NCBI RefSeq assembly: GCF_040685555.1
Contig: NZ_JBFBIK010000033.1
Coordinates: 5,758 to 69,757, forward strand
Direction: 5' to 3'
Length of the DNA stretch: 64,000 nucleotides
Origin: Sphaerisporangium sp040685555
GTDB lineage: Bacteria > Actinomycetota > Actinomycetes > Streptosporangiales > Streptosporangiaceae
Shown here piece after piece: positions 46,744 through 55,850 of the stretch. Numbering within the stretch: position 1 is the stretch's first letter; each line of letters opens with the position of its first letter. The position numbers and the translations under genes were made by a program. The notes under the pieces were generated by a model that worked only from the letters and a program-made list of their open reading frames with translations, was not told the DNA's origin and ran no database searches.

Positions 46744-47364
46744 ATGAACAGAATTCTGGCGTCGAGCGTCGGGCTGGCCACAACCGTCCTGCTGGTAAGC
46801 GCATGTGGCGGAGCCGGCAGGCCCGCGACCAGCTACAGCAGGGCGGCGAACGCCACCGAGTCACCGACCAGCACAGACATGTCCCCATACCCCGAGTCCT
46901 CGCCGACGACCACGTCGAGCCCCGGCACGAGCCCCACATACACCTCGCCGGGAGCGTCGCCGTCGGGGACCGAATCCATGATGAGCCCCATGCCGACGCC
47001 CGAGCACGCGAAGGTCAAGGTCGCGGACTCGAAGTACGGCAAGATCCTGGTCGGCGACAACGACAAGGCTCTCTACGTCTTCGAGAAGGACAAGGACAAC
47101 ACGTCCAACTGCTACGACAACTGCGCGATCACCTGGCCGCCGCTCCTCACCCGCGGCAAGCCCCAGGCCGGCACCGGGGTGAAGGAGAACCTTCTCGGCA
47201 CCACGACCCGCAAGCAGGGAGACAAGCAGGTCACCTACGACAAGCACCCGCTGTACTACTACAGCGGCGACATGAAGCCCGGCGATTACAACGGCCAGGG
47301 CAGGAACCAGTTCGGCGGCAAGTGGTATCTCATCAACCCTGACGGCAAGAAAGTGGAGAAGTAG
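46744..47364 (+). CDS. Putative lipoprotein with COG4315-type repeats
   Basis: This protein of about 206 residues has a lipoprotein signal (MNRILASSVGLATTVLLVSAC), a Ser/Thr/Pro tether and then a domain of the secreted-repeat (PF03640, COG4315) family. Motifs are KYGKILVGDNDKALYVFEKD, NCYDNCAITWPPLL and a second half with HPLYYYSGDMKPGDYNG. Members are exposed on the cell surface with unknown role. AGGAGGGGG precedes the ATG. Confidence 0.85.
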   Translation: MNRILASSVGLATTVLLVSACGGAGRPATSYSRAANATESPTSTDMSPYPESSPTTTSSPGTSPTYTSPGASPSGTESMMSPMPTPEHAKVKVADSKYGKILVGDNDKALYVFEKDKDNTSNCYDNCAITWPPLLTRGKPQAGTGVKENLLGTTTRKQGDKQVTYDKHPLYYYSGDMKPGDYNGQGRNQFGGKWYLINPDGKKVEK

Positions 47365-47464
47365 GGAGACGGGCACCCCCGGGTCTGGTTGACGTAAACC
47401 TCCGGACCGGATGAACTCCCGTCGCTACGTTATGCGCGGGAGCCGGACCCGGAGGAGACGCCGC

Positions 47465-50400
47465 ATGCGGATCATGCTTACCGTGGTCTCAGAGCACGGC
47501 CATCGTGACGTCGTCATCGATGGTGACGAGGAGACCACGGTCGCGGGCCTCGCCGTGGCGTTGCAGGGCGCGCCGGGAGAGACCCGCGGCAACGTCGTAC
47601 GGCTGGCGCGGGCACGCGCGCCGTACGGCCTCGGCGGACAGGCACGCCCGCGCGGGCGGGAGGTGCCCTCGCTGTGGGTCGACGGCAGGCGGCTCGACCC
47701 GGACGCCCCCATGGTCGCGGCGCTCCGCGACGGCGACCTGGTGACGCTCGACCAGCGGACCGCCGGGTCCACGGTCCTCGCGGAGCCCGGCGGCGTGATC
47801 GAGATCAGGGTGGTCGGTGGGCCCGCGGCGGGCTCGGTCCACCGGCTCGGCCTCGGGGTCCACGTCATCGGGTCCGATCCGGCGTGCGCGGTGTCGGTCG
47901 GCGACCACCATCTGCCGCCCGAGGCGGCCGAGGTACGCGTCACGCCGGACGAGGTCCTCGTGAGGTCCGTCTTATCCCCGGGCAGGGCCCCGGCGAAGAT
48001 GTCCCGGCGTGCCCGGCGCAAGGCGAGGAAGCGAGCGCGCGGAGGGCCCTCGGAAGTCAGCGCGGAGAGGGTCGAGGTGATCGGCGCCCTCACGCGCGGG
48101 GCCACCCACACCGTCCCCCAGCTCGCGGGCGAGCCGGTGAGCGCCCCCCGCCCCTGGCTCGACGGCACCCCGCTCACCTGCGGGAACTCCGTCCTCGTCC
48201 TGCGGGCGACCGAGCCGCCCGACGCGCATCTGGACGTCCTGCCCGAAGGCGGCCTCGCCTACAACCGGCCGCCCCGGCTGCGCCCGGCCGAGCGCCGAAG
48301 GCGGTTCGAGGTGCCCGCCGAGCCCAGCCGGGGCGAGGGCATGCGGTTGCAGCTGCTGGCCGCCTGCCTGCCCGCCGTCCTCGGCTTCACCATGGCCGCG
48401 GTGTTCCACATCTGGTACTACCTGCTGATCGGGCTCATGACCCCCCTGATCATGATCGGCCAGTGGATCGGCGACCGGCGGCACGGCCGCAGGAAGTACC
48501 GCCAGGAGATGAAGGCCTACAGGGAGCGCCTGGCCGCGTTCGAGGTGGCGGTCGAGAAGGCCAGGGCGGTGAACGAGCTCGAACGCCGCGCCGCCTCCCC
48601 CGACGCCGCCGAGCTCCTGCTCACCGCGACCGGTCCCCGGCGGCGGCTGTGGGAGCGCAGGAGCCACGATCCCGACGCGCTGCGGTTGCGCATCGGCCTG
48701 GCCGACCTGCCCGCGGAGATCGAGTTCGTTCCCGAGCGCGGCGCGTCTCCCGACATGCCCATGCCCGAGCATCCGGTGTCCGGGGCCGTGCCGGTCTCGC
48801 TGGCGATGCGCCGGCTCGGCGTGGCGGGGATGACCGGGCCGCGCGAGGTGACGCTGGGCATCACCCGGTCGCTGGTCGGCGCCGCCGTCACCCTGCACAG
48901 CCCTCGCGACCTCGCCGTGGTGGTGCTCTCCGCCGGTGCCGACGGGGCGGCGCAGTGGAACTGGGCGCGCTGGCTGCCCCACTGCGCGCCACGTGACGCC
49001 GACTGCGTCGCGCTGGTCGGCGCCGACCCCGAAGCGGCGGCCCAGCGGGTATCGGAGCTGGCGGCGCTGATCGCCGAGCGTCTCGGCCCCGACGACCACG
49101 GCCTGGCCCCCCTCGCGCCGGCCAAGGGATGGGGGCGCTCGTTCCTGCCCGACGAGGAGCCCCTGTTCGCCTCCTACGACGACCGCCCGTACGACGTGCT
49201 GGTCATCCTCGACGGCGCCCAGGTGCTGCGCGCGCTTCCCGGCATGCCGCAGGTGCTCCGGCAGGGGCCGCGCGCCGGCGTCTACACGATCGCCATCGAC
49301 GAGGACCAGCGGCTGCTCCCGGAGGAGTGCGCGACGGTCGTCGACTGCGCGCCCGAGGGGTTCGTACGGCTGCGCGGCGGGGGGCTGGACTCGATCGGCG
49401 AGATCCTCGCCGACCAGGTCTCGCCCGCGTGGTGCGAACGCCTGGCCCGCTCGCTCTCCCCGCTGCGCGACGTGAGCAGGGACGACGCCGCGGTCGCGCT
49501 CCCCTCGTCCGTGCGCCTGCTCGACCTGCTGGAGCTGACCCCCACCGGCCGCGCCGTGGCGACGCGGTGGCGCTCGGGGGGCCGCACGACCGAGGTGCCG
49601 ATCGGTGTCGGGGCGGAGGGCCCGTTCAGCGTCGACCTGCGCACGGACGGCCCGCACGCGCTCGTCGCGGGAACGACGGGAGCGGGCAAGTCGGAGCTGC
49701 TCCAGACGCTGATCTGCTCGCTCGCCGTCGCCAACCGCCCCGACGAGATGACGTTCGTGCTGATCGACTACAAGGGCGGCGCCGCGTTCAAGGAGTGCGT
49801 GCGCCTGCCGCACACCGTCGGCATGGTCAGCGACCTCGACGAGCACCTCACCCAGCGGGCGCTGGCGTCGCTCGCCGCCGAGATCCGCCGCAGGGAGCGG
49901 CTGCTGCTCGCGGCCGGGGCCAAGGACATCGACGACTACCACGAGCTCAGGGACCACTCGCGCGAAGCGGGGGGCGCGGGCTCTCCGGTCCTGGAATCCA
50001 CGTCCGCCACCCGGGGTGCCGGGAGCGCCGCGCCCCTGCCCCGGCTTCTGCTGATCATCGACGAGTTCGCCGCCATGGTGGCCGAGCTGCCGGACTTCAT
50101 GGACGGGCTGGTCGACATCGCCCGGCGCGGCCGTTCCCTCGGCATCCACCTCGTCCTCGCCACCCAGCGGCCCGGTGGCGTGGTGACCGCCGACATCCAG
50201 GCGAACACCTCGCTGCGCATCGCGCTGCGGGTCACGGAGGCCACGGAGTCGGCCGACGTCATCTCCGGGCCCGAGGCCGCGCACATCTCCAAGTCCACTC
50301 CCGGACGGTGTTACGTGCGATCCGGCATCGGGGCCGCGCAGGCCGTCCAGACGGCGCGGGTCGGCGGGAGGGTGCCGGAGGCCGCGCGCCGGAGCGCCGG

Positions 50401-52342
50401 GCCGAGGGTCGTGGAGGTCGGCTGGCGCGATCTCGGGCACCCGCTGCGCACGGGCCCGCAGGGGGGCGCGGGCGGGGGCAACGGAGGGCCGACCAGTGAC
50501 CTGGCCGTCCTCGTGGACGCCGTGGTGGACGCCGCCCGGATCATGGGCATCAAGGAGCAGCCGAGCCCGTGGCTCCCCCCGCTCCCCGATACGGTCCTGC
50601 TGGAGGAGTCCGCGCACGGCGGACGTGAGGTGCCACCGCCGCGGTTCGGCCTGACCGGCCTGCCGCCGGCCCTGGACCCATACGACGGCACCGAGGTGCC
50701 GCCGCTGAGGTTCGGTCTCACCGACCTCCCCTGGGCCCAGGATCGCCGGCCGCTCGTACTCGACCCGGCCCACGGCGGTCACCTGCTGATCGCCGGCACG
50801 GCCCGCACCGGCAGGTCCACAGCCCTGCGGACCCTGGCCGGCTCCATCGCCATGCACGCCTCGCCCGAGGACGTGCACCTGCACGCGATCGACTGCGGCT
50901 CGGGCGCCCTGCTGCCGCTGGTGGCGCTCCCGCACTGCGGCGCCGTCGTCACGCGCGACCAGCTCGACCGCGTCGAGCGCCTGCTCACCCGGCTCCGCAT
51001 CGAGGTCGGCCGCAGACAGCAGCTCCTCGCCGAGGCCGGCTACGCCTCCCTGGCCGAGGCCAGAGCGGCGAGCGTGAACGGCGCCTCACCGTCCCCGGCC
51101 GAAGCGAGAATCGCCGGCCGGAGCGGTGAACCACCGTCCGGGATCGCAAGCCGGAGCGGTGAGCCGGCGTCCCTTCCCGAAGCCGGGACCGCTGGTGGGA
51201 GCGGTGAGTCAGCGGACGCGACGCTGCGGATGCCCTGGCTCGTGCTGATGCTGGACCGTTGGGAGGGCTTCGCGGCGGCGTTCGAGGGCTACGACTACGG
51301 GCGGCTGCTCGACTCGCTCATGCAACTGCTCCGCGAGGGGCCCGCGGTCGGGCTGCGGGCCGTGGTGACCTCCGACAGGTCAGGCCTGCTCGGCCAGATC
51401 TCCACGCTGTTCGAGGACCGGCTGATCATGCGGCTGGCCGATCCCGCCGACTACGGCCTCGCCGGGCTCCCGCCGCGCAGCCTCCCGTCGGCCATGCCGC
51501 CGGGGCGCGCGATCTCCATCGGAGAGCAGGGCGTCATCGAGAGCCAGATCGCCCTGCTGTGCGACGATCCCTCGGGGCCCGCGCAGGTCGCGGCGCTGCA
51601 GGCGCTCGCCCGTACGGCCTCGTCTCGGTTCCCTGGCCCAGGCTCGCTGCTGAAGGTGGACGCGCTGCCGATGCGGATCACCTCCTCCCAGGCCCTGGAG
51701 CTGGTTCCCGCCTTCGAGCCGCCCTCCCCCCTGTGGGCGCTGCTCGGCGCGGGCGGCGACTCCCTGGCCCCCCTTGGGGTCGACCTGCTCGCGCAGGGCC
51801 CGGCGGCGGTCATCGCGGGACCGTCCAGGTCCGGCCGTTCGTCCGTACTGCTGACCGCCGCCCGCTCGCTGCTCCACCGCGACACCCCGGTCGCCGTGGT
51901 GGCTCCCCGCCGCAGCCCCCTGCGGGAGCTGTCCGGGGAGCCGGGCGTGCTGGCCGTCCTCGGAGGGGACGGGGAGGCGGGCGACCTGCCGGCCGCGCTC
52001 GCGGGCCACGACCGGTACGTCGTCATCGTGGACGACGCCGAGCTGGTGTCCCCGGACTCGCCCCTCGGCCTGGCGCTCGAGAGCACGCTGCGCAGCGGCA
52101 GGGACGGCGAGCACGGGCTGCTCATCGCGGGCACGACCGGTGACCTCGCGACCGCCTACCGGGGGTTCGTCGCCGAGGCCCGCAAGGCGCGCACAGGGCT
52201 GCTGCTGTCGGTCCAGAGTCCTGCGGACGGCGACCTGTTCAACGTACGGCTGCCACGCGGCGCGGTCGGCGGCCCCCCCGGCCGAGGCCTGCTAGTGATC
52301 TCCGGCACCGCCACCCCCATCCAAACAGCCCTCACCATCTGA
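47465..52342 (+). CDS. FtsK/SpoIIIE-type, EccC-like type VII secretion ATPase
   Basis: This protein of about 1625 residues has an N-terminal ubiquitin/FHA-like region, two membrane helices (LLAACLPAVLGFTMAAVF, WYYLLIGLMTPLIMIGQWI) and three FtsK/SpoIIIE ATPase domains. Walker A of domain 1 is normal (GTTGAGKS, 736-743; LLIIDEFAAM follows). Those of domains 2 and 3 have Arg in place of Lys (GTARTGRS, 1111-1118; GPSRSGRS, 1452-1459). Such proteins drive secretion of WXG100 substrates, here possibly the one at 60.1 kb. EccB, EccD, EccE and MycP genes are not in the window. A Ser/Gly-rich insert is near 51,070-51,210. Confidence 0.9.
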   Translation: MRIMLTVVSEHGHRDVVIDGDEETTVAGLAVALQGAPGETRGNVVRLARARAPYGLGGQARPRGREVPSLWVDGRRLDPDAPMVAALRDGDLVTLDQRTAGSTVLAEPGGVIEIRVVGGPAAGSVHRLGLGVHVIGSDPACAVSVGDHHLPPEAAEVRVTPDEVLVRSVLSPGRAPAKMSRRARRKARKRARGGPSEVSAERVEVIGALTRGATHTVPQLAGEPVSAPRPWLDGTPLTCGNSVLVLRATEPPDAHLDVLPEGGLAYNRPPRLRPAERRRRFEVPAEPSRGEGMRLQLLAACLPAVLGFTMAAVFHIWYYLLIGLMTPLIMIGQWIGDRRHGRRKYRQEMKAYRERLAAFEVAVEKARAVNELERRAASPDAAELLLTATGPRRRLWERRSHDPDALRLRIGLADLPAEIEFVPERGASPDMPMPEHPVSGAVPVSLAMRRLGVAGMTGPREVTLGITRSLVGAAVTLHSPRDLAVVVLSAGADGAAQWNWARWLPHCAPRDADCVALVGADPEAAAQRVSELAALIAERLGPDDHGLAPLAPAKGWGRSFLPDEEPLFASYDDRPYDVLVILDGAQVLRALPGMPQVLRQGPRAGVYTIAIDEDQRLLPEECATVVDCAPEGFVRLRGGGLDSIGEILADQVSPAWCERLARSLSPLRDVSRDDAAVALPSSVRLLDLLELTPTGRAVATRWRSGGRTTEVPIGVGAEGPFSVDLRTDGPHALVAGTTGAGKSELLQTLICSLAVANRPDEMTFVLIDYKGGAAFKECVRLPHTVGMVSDLDEHLTQRALASLAAEIRRRERLLLAAGAKDIDDYHELRDHSREAGGAGSPVLESTSATRGAGSAAPLPRLLLIIDEFAAMVAELPDFMDGLVDIARRGRSLGIHLVLATQRPGGVVTADIQANTSLRIALRVTEATESADVISGPEAAHISKSTPGRCYVRSGIGAAQAVQTARVGGRVPEAARRSAGPRVVEVGWRDLGHPLRTGPQGGAGGGNGGPTSDLAVLVDAVVDAARIMGIKEQPSPWLPPLPDTVLLEESAHGGREVPPPRFGLTGLPPALDPYDGTEVPPLRFGLTDLPWAQDRRPLVLDPAHGGHLLIAGTARTGRSTALRTLAGSIAMHASPEDVHLHAIDCGSGALLPLVALPHCGAVVTRDQLDRVERLLTRLRIEVGRRQQLLAEAGYASLAEARAASVNGASPSPAEARIAGRSGEPPSGIASRSGEPASLPEAGTAGGSGESADATLRMPWLVLMLDRWEGFAAAFEGYDYGRLLDSLMQLLREGPAVGLRAVVTSDRSGLLGQISTLFEDRLIMRLADPADYGLAGLPPRSLPSAMPPGRAISIGEQGVIESQIALLCDDPSGPAQVAALQALARTASSRFPGPGSLLKVDALPMRITSSQALELVPAFEPPSPLWALLGAGGDSLAPLGVDLLAQGPAAVIAGPSRSGRSSVLLTAARSLLHRDTPVAVVAPRRSPLRELSGEPGVLAVLGGDGEAGDLPAALAGHDRYVVIVDDAELVSPDSPLGLALESTLRSGRDGEHGLLIAGTTGDLATAYRGFVAEARKARTGLLLSVQSPADGDLFNVRLPRGAVGGPPGRGLLVISGTATPIQTALTI

Positions 52343-52408
52343 CCCCACGCAGACGGCGGCGGGACGGATGGCGGTGGTCACTCCCCGGGGTTCGGCGGAT
52401 CATCCGTT

Positions 52409-52448
52409 TCATGGGGGTGCAGGGAGGATCATGGGGGTGAAGGGAGGA
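52409..52448. repeat. 20-bp tandem repeat at the stop of the cluster B BTAD gene
   Basis: TCATGGGGGTGCAGGGAGGA (52409-52428) and TCATGGGGGTGAAGGGAGGA (52429-52448) are back-to-back and differ by one base. The second contains the stop codon of the BTAD gene. Likely a small duplication with no effect on the protein. Confidence 0.85.
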
Positions 52449-55116
52449 GCTCCGCGATCAGGGACTCCGTCTCGGGGACGAGGCGCCCCCAGTACTGGGA
52501 GGCGGCGGCGCGCTGCCGCAGCGTCCCCACCCAGAGCTGGAGCGTGCCCATGTCACCGGTGGCGTGCGCGGCCCGCAGCAGGTCGCGCCACAGACCCTCG
52601 TCGCCCTCCGAGACCCGCAACCCGGCGAGCGCGGCCCCGATGGCGCCGTCGGGATCCCCGGCCCGCATCCGCACCTCGCACAGCCGGTGCGCGGCGTCGG
52701 ACACCCGCGCCATGATCTCCGGGCCCAGCGGGTCCCCCGCCAGCCACAGGTAGCGCTCGGCCGGGTGCCCCGCCGCCAGCGGCCCCCGGACCAAGGCCAA
52801 GGCGTCGTCGAGCGCCGCGGCCTCGTTCGCCGGATCGCGCCGCGCGAGCCGTACCAGCTCGCGGAACACCTGCCAGTCCACCCGCACCTCGGGGCCGAGC
52901 CGCAGGAGGCCCCCGGTGTCGACGTACAGGTTGAAACGTCCCGCGCTGTCCATGCCGAGCCACTCCTGCGCGCGGACGATCGCGGCGTCCCGTACGGCGG
53001 TCTCCACGCCGCCCGGCCACAGCGCCCCGTCAAGCGCCCTCGGGTGAACGCCGCCCGGGTGCGTGGCCAGGTAGGCGGCCAGCTCGGAGCAGATGGGCAC
53101 CCGCTCCTCCTCCAGGGGCAGTGGCGTGAGGACCCGGACGGTACCCAGCACCGAGACCTCCGCCGACGGGCGGAAGGAGGGGGCGAGCTGCGCCGCCGCC
53201 AGGCCGTTCGGCTCAGGTTCCGGCAGGGGCAGCACGCTCCCCTGAACGGCGGTACGGAAGAGCTCGGCGACCTGCGCGTACTGCCGTTCGCTCAGTAGTT
53301 GCCCCGCGGCGTCCAGCCCCAGCTCCTTGACGCCGGCCCGGCCCTCCTCGGTGAGCTCCCAGGTCCACGCTGAGCCCGGCGACCCGCCGCCCGCTACAAG
53401 GTAGCCCGAGGGCATCCGCGTGCCGTTACGGGCCGCCTCGGCCAGCCTTACGGCCTCCTCAGGGGTCGGGGCCAGGGCCGACAGCAGGTAGGTGGGCCTC
53501 GCTGCCTCACCGTGAGCACCCTGAGTACCCGGCGAGCCCCCAGCGGCCACCGACCCGCCCCCGGCACCGGTGAGCGCTGAGTCGGTCCCGGAGGCGGCCT
53601 GCGCTCGCCGGACCTGCGCCGTACGCGCCGATAGCTCCGGCAGCACCTCGGCGACGCTCCCTGCGACGGTGACCCGGTCAGGCGCGACCATCGCGAGCTC
53701 ATGACCGAAGCCGACCAGGATCAACCTCACGTGGTCCGACCACCGGCTGGTCGCCAGCTCGACGGCCGCCGCCGCGAGGGCCGCGGCCACGATCGGACCG
53801 GGTCCGCGAAGGTCGATCAGGCCACGGGCCGTCTCCAGGTCGACCAGCACCCGCCCGCTCTCGTTCGTGCCGATGGAGACGAGCCCCGGGTAGGGAGCGA
53901 GGGTGCCCGCCACGGCCTGCTCGTTCAGCGCGGCGCCGTCGAGGGCGTCCAGCCGCCAGACCCGGCCACCGTCCACGGCCGCCCAAGGTGCGGGCACGTC
54001 CTCGTCGCCCGGATGGATCCACAGGTCGATGTGGGTGGAGGCCAGGAAGGCACCGTAGACCGTCGGCGGCGTACGGCCCATGGCCGCCAGCTCCTTGCTG
54101 AGGTGGCGGAGGCCGAGGTCGAGCAGTCTCGCGCCGGTCTGATCGGCGGCGAGCCGGAGTGCGACCTCCGCGAGCGTCGCGTCGCCTGTGGGCACGGGAA
54201 GCCCGAATCCGGGCGGCCGGGTCCAGAGGCGCTCCCTGCGCCTGCGTCCGAGCGCCGCTAGCAACCCCGCCGCGCTGAGCGACCCGGCAGCGGTGAAACC
54301 GGAAACCGCGGCCCGCAACTCCGCCTCGGTGAACGACCTCGCCTGAGGGAACCCGGGGGTAACAGCCCCAGCGAACCCGGGGGTGGCAGGAGCGACTACA
54401 CCGGGAATCCCGGGAGCGGCCGAGCCTGGAGTCGCGGCCGTAGCGAAGCCGGGCGTTGCGGGGGCCGCTGTGCCAAGGGGTGCGGGGGCCGCTGTGCTGG
54501 GGAGCGGGGCGCCCGCGTGCCGGCCCGTTTCGTGGGATGCGGGGCTCCGCCCAGGCGCGTTCACCGCCGGCTGGGGTCCCCCGCGACGATGGCGCAGCCC
54601 TCGCAGGTCACGTGTGGCCTCGGGGTCCTCGGCCTGGGTGTCCACGCGCGCGTCGGCGTGGCGGGGTGAGCCGTCCGGCCGTCCACCCGGATGCCACTCC
54701 GGCCCGGCGGGGCCACCGGCCACGAGGGCCGGCGGCGTGGTCCGGGTGGGCGCGATGACCAGCACGGACGCGGTGGTGGCCAGGCGGTGGATCAAGGCTT
54801 GGGTGCCGCGCGCGAACGGGATCCGGGGTGGCGCCCCGGTCCCGCGGATCGCGGACAGCTCGGCCACCACGCAGGCGACCAGCTGGAGCCAGACCGGCCA
54901 GACCAGCACCGACAGCATGTCGAGAACCGCGCCGGGCCCGAGACGCCGGGTCAGGGTGTCCGGGGAGAGCCCGCCGTCGGGAAGCGGGGAGCCGAAGACG
55001 CGGATCAGTGCGTACGGCACCCCGGCCACCAGGGCGAGCAGGGCGACGAGGGCGAGGACGCCGAGCAGGATGCCGGACGCCGTCCGCTCCTGCGGGCGCA
55101 CGGGTGGTGTTGCCAT
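52429..55116 (-). CDS. Large membrane protein with BTAD-like domain (cluster B)
   Basis: This protein of about 895 residues is paralogous to the cluster A LysM-BTAD protein. Similarity covers N-terminal membrane helices (LLGVLALVALLALVAGVPYALI, DMLSVLVWPVWLQLVACVV) and the C-terminal half (EERVPICSELAAYLATHPGGVHP, RDAAIVRAQEWLGMDSAGR). The LysM is gone, replaced by Pro/Ala/Thr-rich repeats (ATPGFA, AAPGIPG). It would be membrane-anchored with a cytosolic BTAD. It lies at the 3' end of cluster B. Confidence 0.83.
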   Translation of the reverse strand: MATPPVRPQERTASGILLGVLALVALLALVAGVPYALIRVFGSPLPDGGLSPDTLTRRLGPGAVLDMLSVLVWPVWLQLVACVVAELSAIRGTGAPPRIPFARGTQALIHRLATTASVLVIAPTRTTPPALVAGGPAGPEWHPGGRPDGSPRHADARVDTQAEDPEATRDLRGLRHRRGGPQPAVNAPGRSPASHETGRHAGAPLPSTAAPAPLGTAAPATPGFATAATPGSAAPGIPGVVAPATPGFAGAVTPGFPQARSFTEAELRAAVSGFTAAGSLSAAGLLAALGRRRRERLWTRPPGFGLPVPTGDATLAEVALRLAADQTGARLLDLGLRHLSKELAAMGRTPPTVYGAFLASTHIDLWIHPGDEDVPAPWAAVDGGRVWRLDALDGAALNEQAVAGTLAPYPGLVSIGTNESGRVLVDLETARGLIDLRGPGPIVAAALAAAAVELATSRWSDHVRLILVGFGHELAMVAPDRVTVAGSVAEVLPELSARTAQVRRAQAASGTDSALTGAGGGSVAAGGSPGTQGAHGEAARPTYLLSALAPTPEEAVRLAEAARNGTRMPSGYLVAGGGSPGSAWTWELTEEGRAGVKELGLDAAGQLLSERQYAQVAELFRTAVQGSVLPLPEPEPNGLAAAQLAPSFRPSAEVSVLGTVRVLTPLPLEEERVPICSELAAYLATHPGGVHPRALDGALWPGGVETAVRDAAIVRAQEWLGMDSAGRFNLYVDTGGLLRLGPEVRVDWQVFRELVRLARRDPANEAAALDDALALVRGPLAAGHPAERYLWLAGDPLGPEIMARVSDAAHRLCEVRMRAGDPDGAIGAALAGLRVSEGDEGLWRDLLRAAHATGDMGTLQLWVGTLRQRAAASQYWGRLVPETESLIAELLPSPP

Positions 55117-55427
55117 TTCCTCGATCCCTGACCTGGCCTGTCCGCGGGGATGCCTGACCTGTCCCCGGCCCCTGCGATGGCACCGGTGCCCCTGGCGCCG
55201 CCGCCGAATCCGATGATGGTCAGGAGTATGCCTACCATCCGGCCATCACGAAGCCACCGAGGGCCCGTGCTCCGCCGCAGGGATCACCACCCACCATCCC
55301 GTCCATCACGAAATCGGGGGGATCCCATGCTCCGTCAGGAAACCCACGAGATCCCAGTCACCGTCGCGAAGGTCACCAGCCCCATCCAGCTGTCACGGAG
55401 ACCGTGAGGGCTGGTGCTGTCGTGGGG
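55117..55427. other. Gene-free stretch with 60-bp imperfect direct repeat
   Basis: These 311 bases between the BTAD and TadE genes hold no convincing gene. CCATCACGAA (55242 and 55302) and the following GCTCCG (55269 and 55329) recur exactly 60 bp apart, so the region contains an imperfect 60-bp direct repeat. A minus-strand short frame starting MVGILLTIIGFGGG (from 55238) runs into the BTAD start; it could be the trace of a Flp-like gene, but I do not call it. Confidence 0.45.
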
Positions 55428-55850
55428 TCACTGGCAGCCCGGGCTGCCGTCGTCGGGGCGGAAGCATTCGATGGGGCCGCCGAAGGTGGAGGTGATCCTG
55501 AACGACATACCGGGAAGTAGCGGGACCACGGCCACGGCGTCTCCCTCCACGGTCACCCCGCGCTGGTCACCCTTCTGCCAGGCCCGTACGACGACGGCCT
55601 GGAGCATCTTGGGCCCGACGGTTCGCACGACCGTACGCGCCCGGGCCTCGGCGGCGCCCTGCCAGCCGTCCGTACCGGTGCCGGCGGCGCGCGCGATCCT
55701 CGCGCCCTCTCGGGCGGCGGCGTCGGCCACCTGCCTGCCGTGGAAGACCAGCGTGAACTGGACGATCAGCAGGATGACCACGAGCACGACCGGCATGATC
55801 AGCGCCAGCTCGATGACCGAGGCGCCACGGTCTCGCTGTCCGCGCCTCAT
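55428..55850 (-). CDS. TadE-family pilus assembly protein (cluster B)
   Basis: This protein of about 140 residues has a leader and prepilin-like cleavage region (RDRGASVIELALIMPVVLVVI, G|ASVIE), then HGRQVADAAAREGARIARAAG. Its C-terminus ECFRPDDGSPGCQ matches that of the cluster A paralogue, so the Cys pair is conserved. The ATG overlaps the TadC gene's stop by 4 nt. Confidence 0.87.
   Translation of the reverse strand: MRRGQRDRGASVIELALIMPVVLVVILLIVQFTLVFHGRQVADAAAREGARIARAAGTGTDGWQGAAEARARTVVRTVGPKMLQAVVVRAWQKGDQRGVTVEGDAVAVVPLLPGMSFRITSTFGGPIECFRPDDGSPGCQ

Noticed and set aside
47972..50935. Long minus-strand frame opposite the EccC-like gene
   Set aside because: Antisense shadow with no recognisable domain; the plus-strand gene has clear ATPase motifs throughout.
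55005..55238. 77-codon minus-strand frame starting MVGILLTIIGFGGG
   Set aside because: The hydrophobic start is short, it overlaps the BTAD gene out of frame, and the rest is a shadow; only noted as a possible trace of a pilin gene.
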